NCBI GenBank assembly: GCA_052067355.1
Contig: JBQHQH010000007.1
Span: forward strand, 22,118 to 86,117
DNA length: 64,000 bases
Source of the DNA: CABMKH01 sp040797625
Lineage (GTDB): Bacteria; Bacillota; Clostridia; Tissierellales; Tissierellaceae
Direction: 5' to 3'
Under the pieces are notes generated by a model, which saw only the letters and a list, made by a program, of their open reading frames with translations, did not search any database and had not been told where the DNA came from. Position 1 is the first letter of the stretch. Each line of letters opens with the position of its first letter. Both the position numbers and the translations under genes were made by a program. Shown in pieces: positions 25,214-34,270 of the stretch.

Positions 25214-26074
25214 ATGAATGAATTACAAATAATAACTAACGATTTTCAACCAGCTAAGGTAGATTTTAATTATGAGCAAATTTCTAATCAATTAGATGAA
25301 GTTCTTAAAAAATATGATGGACTAGTATTCACAGAAGAAACAGTTCAAGACTGTAATAAAACAATTACAGAATTGAGAAAAGGTAAAAGGTCTTTAGATG
25401 ATTTTAGAAAGAAAACTAAAAAAGAACTTACTAAATCAGTAACAGAATTTGAAAATCAATGTAAAGAACTTAATAAGAAATTTGATGAAGTAATAGACCC
25501 TTTAGTTGAACAGTCAGATTTCTTTGAAGAGCAACGAAGGAATGAGAAGAAAGAGAAGGTTCAAAAGATAGTGGATGGTCTAATTATAGAATACGATTTA
25601 TCTGAAAAATATAGTAATCAAATTATTATTAAAGATGAATATCTTAACAAAAGTAAATCAATGAAAAGTATTGAAGATGATTTAAAGGAAATAGTTGAGA
25701 ATCTTAAATCAAATGAGAACCTTGAAAAATCAAATATAGAGTTAATATCTGGAATAGTTAAATCAGTTAATTCTAAAGATGGATTACAATTGATACCCGA
25801 TGCTTATATTAGATTACTTGAATATGAAGATGTTAATTCAATAGTAGCTAAGATCTATGCAGATGCTGAAATGCAAAAGCCAGTAAAAGAAGTAGATACT
25901 GAAGATGAACCAGAAGAAAATATATTATTTGCAGTAGATTTTGGAACTAGAGAAATAAAAGAAAATATAGAAATATTCATGGAAAGATATGAAATTGAAG
26001 GAACAGAAAAACAATTAGATGCCTTAGAAAAATTCTTAGATAATAATTTTAGTACCTGGAAGGTTATTGAATAA
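25214..26074 (+). CDS. DUF1351-family phage protein
   Basis: A 286-residue protein rich in Lys and Glu with long helices from about residue 30 to 120 (ETVQDCNKTITELRKGKRSL, EFENQCKELNKKFDEVIDPL). This matches the phage DUF1351 proteins that sit between helicase/VRR-NUC and recombination genes. Biochemical role unknown; likely a recombination or DNA-binding accessory. Starts 2 bp after the helicase and overlaps the next gene by 1 base. Confidence 0.75.
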   Translation: MNELQIITNDFQPAKVDFNYEQISNQLDEVLKKYDGLVFTEETVQDCNKTITELRKGKRSLDDFRKKTKKELTKSVTEFENQCKELNKKFDEVIDPLVEQSDFFEEQRRNEKKEKVQKIVDGLIIEYDLSEKYSNQIIIKDEYLNKSKSMKSIEDDLKEIVENLKSNENLEKSNIELISGIVKSVNSKDGLQLIPDAYIRLLEYEDVNSIVAKIYADAEMQKPVKEVDTEDEPEENILFAVDFGTREIKENIEIFMERYEIEGTEKQLDALEKFLDNNFSTWKVIE

Positions 26075-26364
26075 TGACTGAAAAACAATTTGAAAATAAA
26101 ATTAAGAACTTCCTAAAATCTCATGATATTTGGTACCTCAAAGTATGGGGTGGAGGATATATGAAATCTGGAGTACCAGATATATTGACCTGTGTTAATG
26201 GTTATTTTGTAGCAATAGAAGTTAAAGGACCTAATGGAAAACCAAGTGAATTACAAAAATACAATATTAGAAAAATCAATGAATCGAATGGAATTGGATT
26301 AATCTTATATCCAAACCAGTTTGAAGAGTTTAAAGAATTAATTACAGAACTCCTAGGGAGGTGA
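26074..26364 (+). CDS. VRR-NUC domain nuclease
   Basis: A 96-residue protein with a stand-alone VRR-NUC (PD-(D/E)XK) fold: SGVPDILTCVNGYFVAIEVK contains the catalytic Asp and the Glu-x-Lys pair, followed by GKPSELQKYN. Phage VRR-NUC proteins are Holliday-junction or structure-specific nucleases. The ATG overlaps the DUF1351 stop, showing translational coupling. Confidence 0.9.
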   Translation: MTEKQFENKIKNFLKSHDIWYLKVWGGGYMKSGVPDILTCVNGYFVAIEVKGPNGKPSELQKYNIRKINESNGIGLILYPNQFEEFKELITELLGR

Positions 26365-26368
26365 TTAG

Positions 26369-28165
26369 TTGCGACAAAGTGCAATAACTCAATATAGAAC
26401 ATGTCCTTATAAATACAAATTACAGTATGTAGACAAAGTCAAGACGATACTGGCATATGAACCAAATAATGCTCTAATACTAGGAACTGCAATTCATTTA
26501 GGATGTGAAACTGGAAGTATAGAGAAAATGACTAAGTACTATTATAGTCAATATCCAATAATAATGGATTTACACATTAATGAGGTTATAAAACTGGAGT
26601 ATTTATTACCACAAGTATTAGATTTTATAAAACAGTTTAACAAAGTGGAGCATGAGGTACCATTTAAAATTGGAACATTTCATGGAACAGCTGATTTACT
26701 TGTACACAATGAAGATGGAACAGTAGACTTATATGATTACAAATATAGTAACAATATTGATAATTATATGGAATCGCCGCAGCTTCATATTTATAAATAC
26801 TTCTTAGAACAGATTGGTTATAAAGTAAATCGAATAGCATTTATATTTATACCTAAAACATGGATTAGGCAAAAGAAAGATAAAAGTATTTATCAATTTA
26901 GAAAAAGACTTAGAGAAACACTAAAAACTATGGAAATTCAAATTAAGTATTTAGAGTATGACCAAAACAAAGTAACTGCTTCACTAATTACAGCAGTAGA
27001 AATGTTAGAAAGTAGAGAATTTCCTAAAAATCCGAGTGGATTTTGTGATTGGTGCGAATATAAAAAATATTGTTTAGAAGGAGAGGATTACATGATATTA
27101 CCTGAAAATAAGAGAAGGGAAAAGAAAATAGATACAAGTCCAGATATGTGGATATATGCAGATTCATATGTAGGGAAATCCACATTTATAGATAAATTTG
27201 ATAACTTATTATTTTTAAATACAGATGGAAATACAGATAATACCACAAGTCCAGTTATATCAATTAAAGATGAGATAGTACAAGTAACCAAAAGAACTAC
27301 TGAAAGAAAGTTCGCATGGCAACAATTTTTAGATGTAGTAGGTGAACTGGAGAAAAAGGAAAACAGTTTTAAAAGAATATGTATAGACCTTGTAGAGGAT
27401 CTATATGAGCATTGTAGACTTTATACCTATGACAAATTAGGTATAGAGCATGAGCAAGATGCAGGATTTGGCAAAGGTTGGGATATGGTTCGTACAGAGT
27501 ATTTAAGTACTATAAAGAGATTAAAGAACTTAGGTTATCAAATAATTTATATTAGTAAAGAAAATCTATCAGAAATTACTTTGAAAAATGGTTCTAAAAT
27601 AACTACTATTAGACCAAATATAAATGACAAAGTGGCTAATATATTAGCTGGTACAGTAGATCTTACAGTAAGGGCTTATATGGATGGGGAAGATAGAATT
27701 CTACAATTAGAGAAAAAAGAAAATATCTTTGGTGGAGGAAGATTTAATTTTAAAGTTAAAGAAATTCCACTAGATAAAGATGAGTTCATAAAAGCATTAG
27801 AAGAAGCACAAGAAGGAATTAAAACATATTCAAAGATAGACAAGCAAGAGGAACCAATTGAAAGAGCATCTGAGAGAAGTAGAAAACCAAAGGAAGATGT
27901 TCCTGAGGAAGAACCAACTCAGATGGAAGAATCTTTAGCAGAAGAAAAATTAGAAATACCTGAAGATTTATCCTTGTTAACCTTGGATGAATTGAGAAAA
28001 CTTGCAGAAGATTTGGGGATTGACACAACAGATATGAAAAGAAAAAAAGTCCTTATTGATGCAATAGAAAATTTAGAAGTTGATGAGGAAGTAGAGAGCG
28101 AAGAATCTAATACTGAGGAAGCGCCCGAAGAAGAACAGCCTAAGAGAAGAAGAAGGAGGAAATAA
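26369..28165 (+). CDS. Fused Cas4/RecB-like nuclease and Sak4-like RecA-fold ATPase with SAP domain
   Basis: TTG start 3 bp after GGAGGTGAT. Residues 1-240 form a PD-(D/E)XK nuclease: GTADL (Asp 109), LYDYKY (Asp-x-Lys near 123-125) and Cys 12, 226, 229, 235 placed for a 4Fe-4S cluster as in Cas4/AddB. Residues 242-480 are an AAA_24/Sak4-like ATPase: WIYADSYVGKSTF (Walker A, 264-272) and RICIDLVEDL (Walker B). A SAP-like helix pair (LTLDELRKLAEDLGIDTTDM) lies near 535-565, with an acidic then Arg-rich tail. In many phages nuclease and annealing ATPase are separate neighbouring genes. Here they are one 598-residue chain, with an internal AAGGAGAG site and ATG at 27092 that could also yield the ATPase alone. 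Confidence 0.85.
   Translation: MRQSAITQYRTCPYKYKLQYVDKVKTILAYEPNNALILGTAIHLGCETGSIEKMTKYYYSQYPIIMDLHINEVIKLEYLLPQVLDFIKQFNKVEHEVPFKIGTFHGTADLLVHNEDGTVDLYDYKYSNNIDNYMESPQLHIYKYFLEQIGYKVNRIAFIFIPKTWIRQKKDKSIYQFRKRLRETLKTMEIQIKYLEYDQNKVTASLITAVEMLESREFPKNPSGFCDWCEYKKYCLEGEDYMILPENKRREKKIDTSPDMWIYADSYVGKSTFIDKFDNLLFLNTDGNTDNTTSPVISIKDEIVQVTKRTTERKFAWQQFLDVVGELEKKENSFKRICIDLVEDLYEHCRLYTYDKLGIEHEQDAGFGKGWDMVRTEYLSTIKRLKNLGYQIIYISKENLSEITLKNGSKITTIRPNINDKVANILAGTVDLTVRAYMDGEDRILQLEKKENIFGGGRFNFKVKEIPLDKDEFIKALEEAQEGIKTYSKIDKQEEPIERASERSRKPKEDVPEEEPTQMEESLAEEKLEIPEDLSLLTLDELRKLAEDLGIDTTDMKRKKVLIDAIENLEVDEEVESEESNTEEAPEEEQPKRRRRRK
27078..27094 (+). promoter_or_regulatory. Internal ribosome site and ATG within the nuclease-ATPase fusion
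   Basis: AAGGAGAG (27078-27085) sits 6 bp before an in-frame ATG (27092-27094). The protein from there begins MILPENKRREKK, which looks like the natural N-terminus of free-standing Sak4-like proteins. Confidence 0.55.
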
Positions 28166-28167
28166 AA

Positions 28168-28338
28168 ATGAATGAAAGAGACTTTAAAAATTTTATAAAT
28201 GGTGATTTAGTAAATTTCATGGAATTGTATAAGTTGGAAGAAATTTAGGTAAAAGATGGATTTGGAAATAAAGCTAAGATTAAAAAAGATGGTAATGGAA
28301 TATTAAATGTTGAAACTACAATCAAAACAACGATGTAA
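28168..28338 (+). pseudogene. Small phage gene with an in-frame amber codon
   Basis: After AGGAGGAAATAAAA the frame reads MNERDFKNFINGDLVNFMEL then YKLEEI, a TAG at 28246-28248, then VKDGFGNKAKIKKDGNGILN and VETTIKTTM before TAA at 28336. Both halves look like ordinary coding sequence. Either it is a recent nonsense mutation or a 26-residue peptide is the real product. The following gene has its own GGGAGGAGC site. Confidence 0.6.
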
Positions 28339-28353
28339 AGGGAGGAGCAAATA

Positions 28354-28806
28354 ATGAGTACAACTATATTTGATAAATTTGATGAAATGGTGGATGTAGA
28401 AGGTTTAAAAGAAGATATGAAGGAAGCAGCAGAAAACAAAATGGAATTTAAAGAAGTTCCAGAAGGGAAGTATGAAGTGGAAATAAACAAAATGGAGTTA
28501 AAGGCATCTAAATCTGGAAGACCTATGTTAAGTGTTTGGATGAAAATTTTAGAGGGGCAATATAAAGGACAACTTATATTCTACAATCAAGTAGTTGATA
28601 TTGGATTTGGATTACACAATGCTAATGAATTTTTAAAAAGTCTTGATAGTGGTTTAGATATAGAATTTGAAAACTACAATCAGTACGGAAATTTAATAAT
28701 GGATATTCATGAAGAAATAAGTGGGAATTTAGAGTATGGGCTAAAATATGGAAAAAATAAAAAAGGTTATAACACGTATGAGATAACAGATGTATTTGAA
28801 AATTAA
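28354..28806 (+). CDS. DUF669-family phage protein (probable ssDNA-binding role)
   Basis: A 150-residue protein. VPEGKYEVEINKMELKASKS, GRPMLSVWMKILEGQYKGQ and LIFYNQVV are characteristic of DUF669, a single-strand-binding-like family next to Sak4-type recombinases. Context (nuclease-ATPase upstream, polymerase downstream) supports a role in replication or recombination. The start follows GGGAGGAGC by about 9 bp. Confidence 0.8.
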   Translation: MSTTIFDKFDEMVDVEGLKEDMKEAAENKMEFKEVPEGKYEVEINKMELKASKSGRPMLSVWMKILEGQYKGQLIFYNQVVDIGFGLHNANEFLKSLDSGLDIEFENYNQYGNLIMDIHEEISGNLEYGLKYGKNKKGYNTYEITDVFEN

Positions 28807-28865
28807 ATTGAATACAGGGGAGCTTGAAAGAGTTCCCCTTAAATTTACAAATGAGGTGGTAAGTT

Positions 28866-29048
28866 ATGCATTTTTTGAGAGATGACTGGAAGAAATTAGA
28901 TAAAGCTAGAGAACTATTAGAAGATGGACCTATAGATTATTTAGATGGTGAATGCGCCTATAAATTAGAAAAGCTATTAGATAACATTGAGTTAGAGATT
29001 AAGAACTTTCTATCCATTAAAGAATTGGCAGCAGTATACAAGAGGTGA
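28866..29048 (+). CDS. Small phage protein of unknown function (60 aa)
   Basis: ATG 4-5 bp after GAGGTGGTAAG. Mostly helical and charged (DDWKKLDKARELLEDGPIDY). Its end overlaps the polymerase start by 4 bases (GTGA), so the two are translationally coupled. No family recognised. Confidence 0.55.
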   Translation: MHFLRDDWKKLDKARELLEDGPIDYLDGECAYKLEKLLDNIELEIKNFLSIKELAAVYKR

Positions 29049-30766
29049 TTGAAATTTTATTTTATGACTTTGAAGTTTTTAAACACGATTGGTTAGTAGT
29101 AATCATGGATGTTGTAAACAAAGATGCCCATGTAATAGTAAATGATAGGGACAAGTTAATGCAATTATATACAAGAAATATAGATAATATCTGGTGTGGT
29201 TATAACAGTAGACATTACGACCAGTATATTTTTAAAGGGATTCTTTTAGGAATGGATCCTTATGATATATCAAAATATATCATTCAAAATCATGAACCTG
29301 GATGGAAGTATTCAAATGATTTTAGAACCATTCAATTATATAACTATGATGTTATGACTTCATATCACAGTTTAAAGCAGTTAGAGGGATTTATGGGCAA
29401 TGATATAAGGGAATCTGATGTATCGTTTGATATTGATAGAAAACTTACTCCTAGTGAACTAGAAGAGACTATAAGATATTGTAAACATGATGTGGAACAA
29501 ACTATTGAAGTATTTTTAAATCGATTAGAAGAATTTGAAAGTCAAATGAGTTTATTAAAGGTATTCAAACTACCTTTAAATTATATTAGTAAAACTAAAG
29601 CTCAATTATCTGCAATAATTTTAGATGCGGTAAAACAAGATCGTAATGATGAATTTAACATAACTATTCCAGACACTTTAAAAGTCGATAAGTATAAGCA
29701 TATAGTTGAATGGTATCAAAATCCTTTAAATTTAGACTACTCTAAAAAACTTGAGATAGAAGTAGCAGGAGTCCCTCACATATTTGCATGGGGTGGACTT
29801 CACGGGGCAATAGATGAATATCAAGGAGAAGGTATATTCGTAAACATGGATGTGGCAAGTTATTATCCAGCATTAATGATTGAATATGATTTCTTATCTA
29901 GAAATGTACATGATAGGAATAAATATAAAGAAATAAGAGATATAAGGTTAAAATTAAAAGCCAACAAAGATCCAATGCAAGCGCCATATAAAATAGTTTT
30001 AAATAGTACCTATGGAGCAATGAAGGATAAATACAATCAATTGTATGATCCTTTAATGGCCAATAATGTATGTGTGTCAGGTCAACTATTTTTATTAGAT
30101 CTTATAGAAAAGATAGAAAATTATTGTCAGTTAATACAATCAAATACAGATGGATTATTTATTAAAATCAATAATATGGAAGATTTAGAAGTAATAAAGG
30201 GCATTTGCAAGGAATGGGAGGACAGAACAAGAATGGAGCTTGAATTTGATATATTTACTAAGATATATCAAAAAGATGTAAACAACTACATTGTAATTCA
30301 TGAGGACGGGTCATATGAATCTAAAGGAGCATACGTGAAGAAATTAAACAACCTAGATAATGACTTGCCTATAGTTAATAAATCCTTAGTCGAATACTTT
30401 ATAAACAATACTCCAGTAGAAATTACTATCGGAAATTGCAATCAATTAAAAGAATTTCAATTGATTGCTAGGGCCTCAAGTAAGTATAAAGGATTAAAAC
30501 ACGGTAATAAGATTTTAAATGAAAAGACGGTTAGAGTATTTGCAAGTAAAGATAGGTATGATTCTGGAATAACAAAAATTAATTCTAGGAACAGACTTGA
30601 AAAAATAGCGGGAAGTCCTGAAAGATGCTTTATTGTAAACGGAGACATAAACAATCGAAGAATACCTAGGAAATTAGATAAAGAATGGTATATAAAACTA
30701 GCTAGAAATAGAATACATGACTTTTTAGGCACAAGCGACCAAATAAATATGTGGGAGTTGATGTAA
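29045..30766 (+). CDS. Family B DNA polymerase, compact phage type
   Basis: GTG start overlapping the previous stop. 573 residues. Exonuclease motifs: YDFEVF (Exo I, residues 7-12), CGYNSRHYDQ (Exo II, 51-60) and YCKHDVEQT (Exo III, 145-153). Polymerase motifs: MDVASYYPALM (A, 268-278), KIVLNSTYGAMKD (B, 316-328) and SNTDGLFIKI (C, 366-375). Motif C has NTDG in place of the usual DTDS, so only one Asp is seen there, as in some phage enzymes. It should replicate phage DNA together with the primase-helicase and clamp encoded downstream. Confidence 0.88.
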   Translation: MIEILFYDFEVFKHDWLVVIMDVVNKDAHVIVNDRDKLMQLYTRNIDNIWCGYNSRHYDQYIFKGILLGMDPYDISKYIIQNHEPGWKYSNDFRTIQLYNYDVMTSYHSLKQLEGFMGNDIRESDVSFDIDRKLTPSELEETIRYCKHDVEQTIEVFLNRLEEFESQMSLLKVFKLPLNYISKTKAQLSAIILDAVKQDRNDEFNITIPDTLKVDKYKHIVEWYQNPLNLDYSKKLEIEVAGVPHIFAWGGLHGAIDEYQGEGIFVNMDVASYYPALMIEYDFLSRNVHDRNKYKEIRDIRLKLKANKDPMQAPYKIVLNSTYGAMKDKYNQLYDPLMANNVCVSGQLFLLDLIEKIENYCQLIQSNTDGLFIKINNMEDLEVIKGICKEWEDRTRMELEFDIFTKIYQKDVNNYIVIHEDGSYESKGAYVKKLNNLDNDLPIVNKSLVEYFINNTPVEITIGNCNQLKEFQLIARASSKYKGLKHGNKILNEKTVRVFASKDRYDSGITKINSRNRLEKIAGSPERCFIVNGDINNRRIPRKLDKEWYIKLARNRIHDFLGTSDQINMWELM

Positions 30767-30916
30767 ATGCTATATGAAATGAGTACCAATGTAGCTGAAG
30801 TAATACCATTTAAAACGTTTAAAGAAATGATTAAGATAGTTAAGGAAGAATTAAAGAAAAATAGATATGTGGAGATTTGGGACAAGATTATTTATTCAGC
30901 GGAGAAATGGCGATGA
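30767..30916 (+). CDS. Small phage protein (49 aa)
   Basis: ATG overlapping the end of the polymerase gene (TGTAAATG). Reads MLYEMSTNVAEVIPFKTFKE then MIKIVKEELKKNRYVEIWDK. Helical and basic. Its TGA overlaps the ATG of the next gene. Unknown function. Confidence 0.5.
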   Translation: MLYEMSTNVAEVIPFKTFKEMIKIVKEELKKNRYVEIWDKIIYSAEKWR

Positions 30917-31107
30917 ATAGATATTGGGAAAATCAATCAGGATATTATGATCCTACAGCTACAGAGGTAATTCAAAATGAAAGCAAAAGAAATAAGGAAA
31001 TACACAATACTATTAATCAGATTAAAGATATATTAGCAGATAAAGATTTAGTCCTAATTGAACGGATTGTTATTAAAGATAAGCGAACTAAAAAGGTATA
31101 TAAGTAG
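30913..31107 (+). CDS. Small phage protein (64 aa)
   Basis: ATG at 30913 is chosen since ATGA couples it to the previous stop; a TTG at 30877 lies inside the previous gene without a ribosome site. Reads MNRYWENQSGYYDPTATEVI then QNESKRNKEIHNTINQIKDI. Similar helical proteins are frequent beside phage primases; no function assigned. Confidence 0.55.
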   Translation: MNRYWENQSGYYDPTATEVIQNESKRNKEIHNTINQIKDILADKDLVLIERIVIKDKRTKKVYK

Positions 31108-31117
31108 GTGATAATAA

Positions 31118-32977
31118 TTGTTTAAAGGATATATACCAACCAAAGGAAAGCGACCAACTGAATCCATTAAGGGTAGGACAAGTTTCTACCCTTTGGACGA
31201 AGTGAAACATTTACAAAGTTATGGTGGAGTTTTAAAGGACAATGTAATTATGATAGATTCTGATGATGGAGAAGAATCAGAAATATTACATCGGATTGTC
31301 CAGGACTTAAAAATTAATTGTAATATTTTAAAAACTACTAGAGGTAAACATTTTTATTTTAAAAATACTAATATTAAATCAAATAAAATAGGTAATCAAT
31401 GTCCTTTGAGCTTAACTTTAGATTATAAATTGGGAACTAAGAATACAGTAGTACCTTTAAAAATTAATGGAACCGAACGTAAGTGGTTACAAGAGACTGA
31501 TACTATAGATCCTTTACCTATTTGGTTAATACCTATAGGTAAAAATATAATCAATTTCCAAGAGTTAGGAGAAGGTGATGGAAGAAACCAGGCACTATTT
31601 AACTATATTCTTAAGCTGCAATCAGAAGGATTGACTAAAGATGCAATACGAGAAACTATTACTATTATAAATACGCATATCCTGGAGGATCCTTTACCTG
31701 AACGAGAACTAGAAACTATTTTAAGAGATGAGTCTTTTCAAAAACCAGTGTTTTTTAAAGGGAATCAGTTATTACATGATAAATTTGCTGAATATCTAAA
31801 ACATGAGGAAAACATCATTAAAACTAATGGGATATTGCACATTTACAAAAATGGAATTTATACATTTGACCAAGTAGAAATTGAAAAATCTATGATTAAA
31901 CACATTTCAATTTTAAAAAGAAGTCAAAGAAATGAAATACTATCATATTTGGAACTCATAGCAGAAGAAAAGGAACTATCAGATGTAAATAATATTGTGC
32001 TAGAAAATGGCTTATATAATATTAAAACAGATAAGTTAACAGATTATGATCCTAACTATATAGCTAAAAATAAAATACCTGTAAATTATAATCATGAGGC
32101 TTACAGTAAATCAATGGATAAAACTCTTAATAAAATAGCTTGCAACGATAAACAGTTACGAATGTTATTAGAAGAAATGATAGGATATACACTTTTAAGA
32201 CGTAATGAATTGGGAAAGTCATTTATCTTAATAGGTCAAGGATCTAATGGTAAATCAACTTTATTAGACGTAATAAAACATTTCTTAGGAGATGATAATA
32301 TTTCATCAATATCCTTAGAAGAATTAGGACAAAGGTTTAAGACAGCTGAACTTTATGGGAAATTAGCTAATATTGGCGATGATATATCTAGTAGGTATAT
32401 GGAGGATAATGCAATATTTAAGAAATTAGTAACTGGAGAAACAGTAAATGTAGAGAGGAAGGGCAAGGATCCATTTGATTTTAATAACTATGGTAAATTA
32501 ATTTTTAGTGCTAATGAAATGCCTAGAATAAATGATACGAGCGATGGATTAATGAGAAGGCTTGTAATAGTACCTTTTAATGCTAAATTTAGCAGTAAGG
32601 ACCCTGACTTTGACCCTTTTATTAAAGATAAATTATTAACTGATGAATCTATGGAATATTTATTGAACATTTCTATAGAAGGTCTTAAACGAGTTATTAA
32701 AAATAATAGATTTACAGAAGTTTCTTCAGTAGAAGAAGAAATTAAAGAATATGAAAAAAGAAATAATCCTGTAGTAGCTTTTTTAGATGAAAATGATATT
32801 GAAGAGGAAACAGTAGAAGAGACCTATTTGAAATATTCAACTTGGTGTATTGAAAATGGATTAAGAGCATTGAGTAAAAATATGTTTGGTAGAGAAGTTA
32901 AAAAACAAGGATTTAATTCAGATAGTACTATAAGAGATGATAGGGGAAAGCAGAAAAGAATTTATATGAGGAATTAA
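31118..32977 (+). CDS. Phage primase-helicase (AEP primase-like N-terminus, D5/P4-type SF3 helicase)
   Basis: TTG start 4 bp after AGGTGAT. 619 residues. The N-terminal 200 residues contain an archaeo-eukaryotic primase/Prim-Pol-like region (NVIMIDSDDG, KTTRGKHFYFKN) followed by a primase C-terminal helical part (GEGDGRNQALFNYILKLQSE). The SF3 helicase has FILIGQGSNGKSTLLDVIKH (Walker A), LANIGDDISSRYM (Walker B region) and YGKLIFSANEMPRINDTSDG (motif C with sensor Asn). It unwinds and primes at the phage origin; the TGTTACAG repeats directly downstream are a candidate binding site. Confidence 0.92.
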   Translation: MFKGYIPTKGKRPTESIKGRTSFYPLDEVKHLQSYGGVLKDNVIMIDSDDGEESEILHRIVQDLKINCNILKTTRGKHFYFKNTNIKSNKIGNQCPLSLTLDYKLGTKNTVVPLKINGTERKWLQETDTIDPLPIWLIPIGKNIINFQELGEGDGRNQALFNYILKLQSEGLTKDAIRETITIINTHILEDPLPERELETILRDESFQKPVFFKGNQLLHDKFAEYLKHEENIIKTNGILHIYKNGIYTFDQVEIEKSMIKHISILKRSQRNEILSYLELIAEEKELSDVNNIVLENGLYNIKTDKLTDYDPNYIAKNKIPVNYNHEAYSKSMDKTLNKIACNDKQLRMLLEEMIGYTLLRRNELGKSFILIGQGSNGKSTLLDVIKHFLGDDNISSISLEELGQRFKTAELYGKLANIGDDISSRYMEDNAIFKKLVTGETVNVERKGKDPFDFNNYGKLIFSANEMPRINDTSDGLMRRLVIVPFNAKFSSKDPDFDPFIKDKLLTDESMEYLLNISIEGLKRVIKNNRFTEVSSVEEEIKEYEKRNNPVVAFLDENDIEEETVEETYLKYSTWCIENGLRALSKNMFGREVKKQGFNSDSTIRDDRGKQKRIYMRN

Positions 32978-32989
32978 TAAGTGACTGAT

Positions 32990-33217
32990 TGTTACACCTT
33001 GTTACAAATATCTGTAACATGACTAAACTTAGTAATATCAATATTTGTAAAGGTATTGTTACAGATGTTACAGATATTTTAACTTCTTAGTATATATTCA
33101 TAGTGAACATAATCAATATGAATATATTACTTAATATATATATATAGGAAATCTGTAACAAAAACACCTCAAAAACATAGTCAAATATAGTGAAATCAAT
33201 TGTTACAGATATTTTAC
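32990..33217. repeat. TGTTACAG repeat cluster upstream of the clamp gene
   Basis: Direct copies at 33058-33065, 33067-33083 (TGTTACAGATATTTTAA) and 33201-33217 (TGTTACAGATATTTTAC). Related TGTTAC copies lie at 32990 and 33000, with inverted copies at 33008-33020 (ATATCTGTAACAT) and 33151-33160 (ATCTGTAACA). The first pair forms GTTACAAATATCTGTAAC. The region is non-coding and AT-rich, between the primase-helicase and clamp genes, so it may be the phage origin or an operator. Confidence 0.6.
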
Positions 33218-33237
33218 AAAAATAGGAGGAATTCTTA

Positions 33238-34254
33238 ATGAAAATAAATATAAATGTAAGATTATTTAATAATGCTATAAAAAATTTAAAATTAATCAAA
33301 GGTGAAGGTTTAGTAATTAGAGCAGATGAAACTATAGAATTAATATCGAATAACTTAGAAAATCAGATAGAAATGAGTATTGAAATTCCAGGATCTATAT
33401 TTAATTCAGGATCTATATTTATTCCAGAAGAAACATTAAAAATGATGGAAGGATTCAAGGAAGGAGAATTTGTAATAACTAATAAATCAATAATTTGTGG
33501 AAATAAAGAAATTAAATATTTTAGTAAACATGATATTAAATTATTAGATTATGAATTCAACGAAGCTAACTTTACATTATCACCTAAAGAACTTAAAAGA
33601 TTATTAGAAGTATCATATGCAACTGGTAATGATAAAGCTAGACCTCAACTATCTGGAATATGTATAAAACAAAATAAATTTTTAGCTTTGAATGGATTTA
33701 TAGGAGGTATCAGAGAATCAAACGAATTCAATTATGATGGAGATGTAATAGTTTCCGAAGGGACTTGGAAAGTATTAAGAAGACTTAAACCTAAGAAGGA
33801 CATTGAAGTTTATATATCAAAGGAACATATAAGATTTAAATTAGATTATATAAAATTAGATTCTAAATTAATAGTTGGTAAATTGCTTAACTTAGAAGAA
33901 TTATTTAAAGAGGGGGATAAGATGTGTTCGGTTAATGTAACTGAACTAAAGGAATCCATAAAAATTATGGAAAAAATCAAAGTAGATAATAAACATCTAG
34001 TGACCTTGACAATATTAAATAGTGAATTAGCTCTAGAATGTATAGGACTTAATAATACATTTAAAGATACATTAAACGTAGAATCTAATATTAGAGAAGA
34101 ATTTAAAATTGTGTTTGATATAAAAAATCTAAAACCTGTAATAAATCAATATAAAGATAAAATTGAATTACAATTTACAACAAGTATTAACCCATTGATA
34201 ATTAAAACAATAAAACAGGCAGATTTAGTACTACCAGTACGAGTAAGATATTAA
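33238..34254 (+). CDS. Phage DNA sliding clamp (DnaN-like)
   Basis: ATG 7 bp after AGGAGG. 338 residues, slightly shorter than bacterial beta clamps. It shows clamp-style repeated beta-alpha modules (FTLSPKELKRLLEVSYATGN, DKARPQLSGICI) and the typical end with DLVLPVRVRY, comparable to LLMPVRL. It probably tethers the phage family-B polymerase. Identification rests on fold-like pattern and C-terminus more than strong motifs. Confidence 0.75.
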   Translation: MKININVRLFNNAIKNLKLIKGEGLVIRADETIELISNNLENQIEMSIEIPGSIFNSGSIFIPEETLKMMEGFKEGEFVITNKSIICGNKEIKYFSKHDIKLLDYEFNEANFTLSPKELKRLLEVSYATGNDKARPQLSGICIKQNKFLALNGFIGGIRESNEFNYDGDVIVSEGTWKVLRRLKPKKDIEVYISKEHIRFKLDYIKLDSKLIVGKLLNLEELFKEGDKMCSVNVTELKESIKIMEKIKVDNKHLVTLTILNSELALECIGLNNTFKDTLNVESNIREEFKIVFDIKNLKPVINQYKDKIELQFTTSINPLIIKTIKQADLVLPVRVRY

Positions 34255-34270
34255 AGGAGGGACAAGCTCC

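Noticed and set aside
32978..33237. CRISPR array
   Set aside because: The TGTTACAG repeats are short, irregularly spaced and in both orientations, unlike CRISPR repeats.
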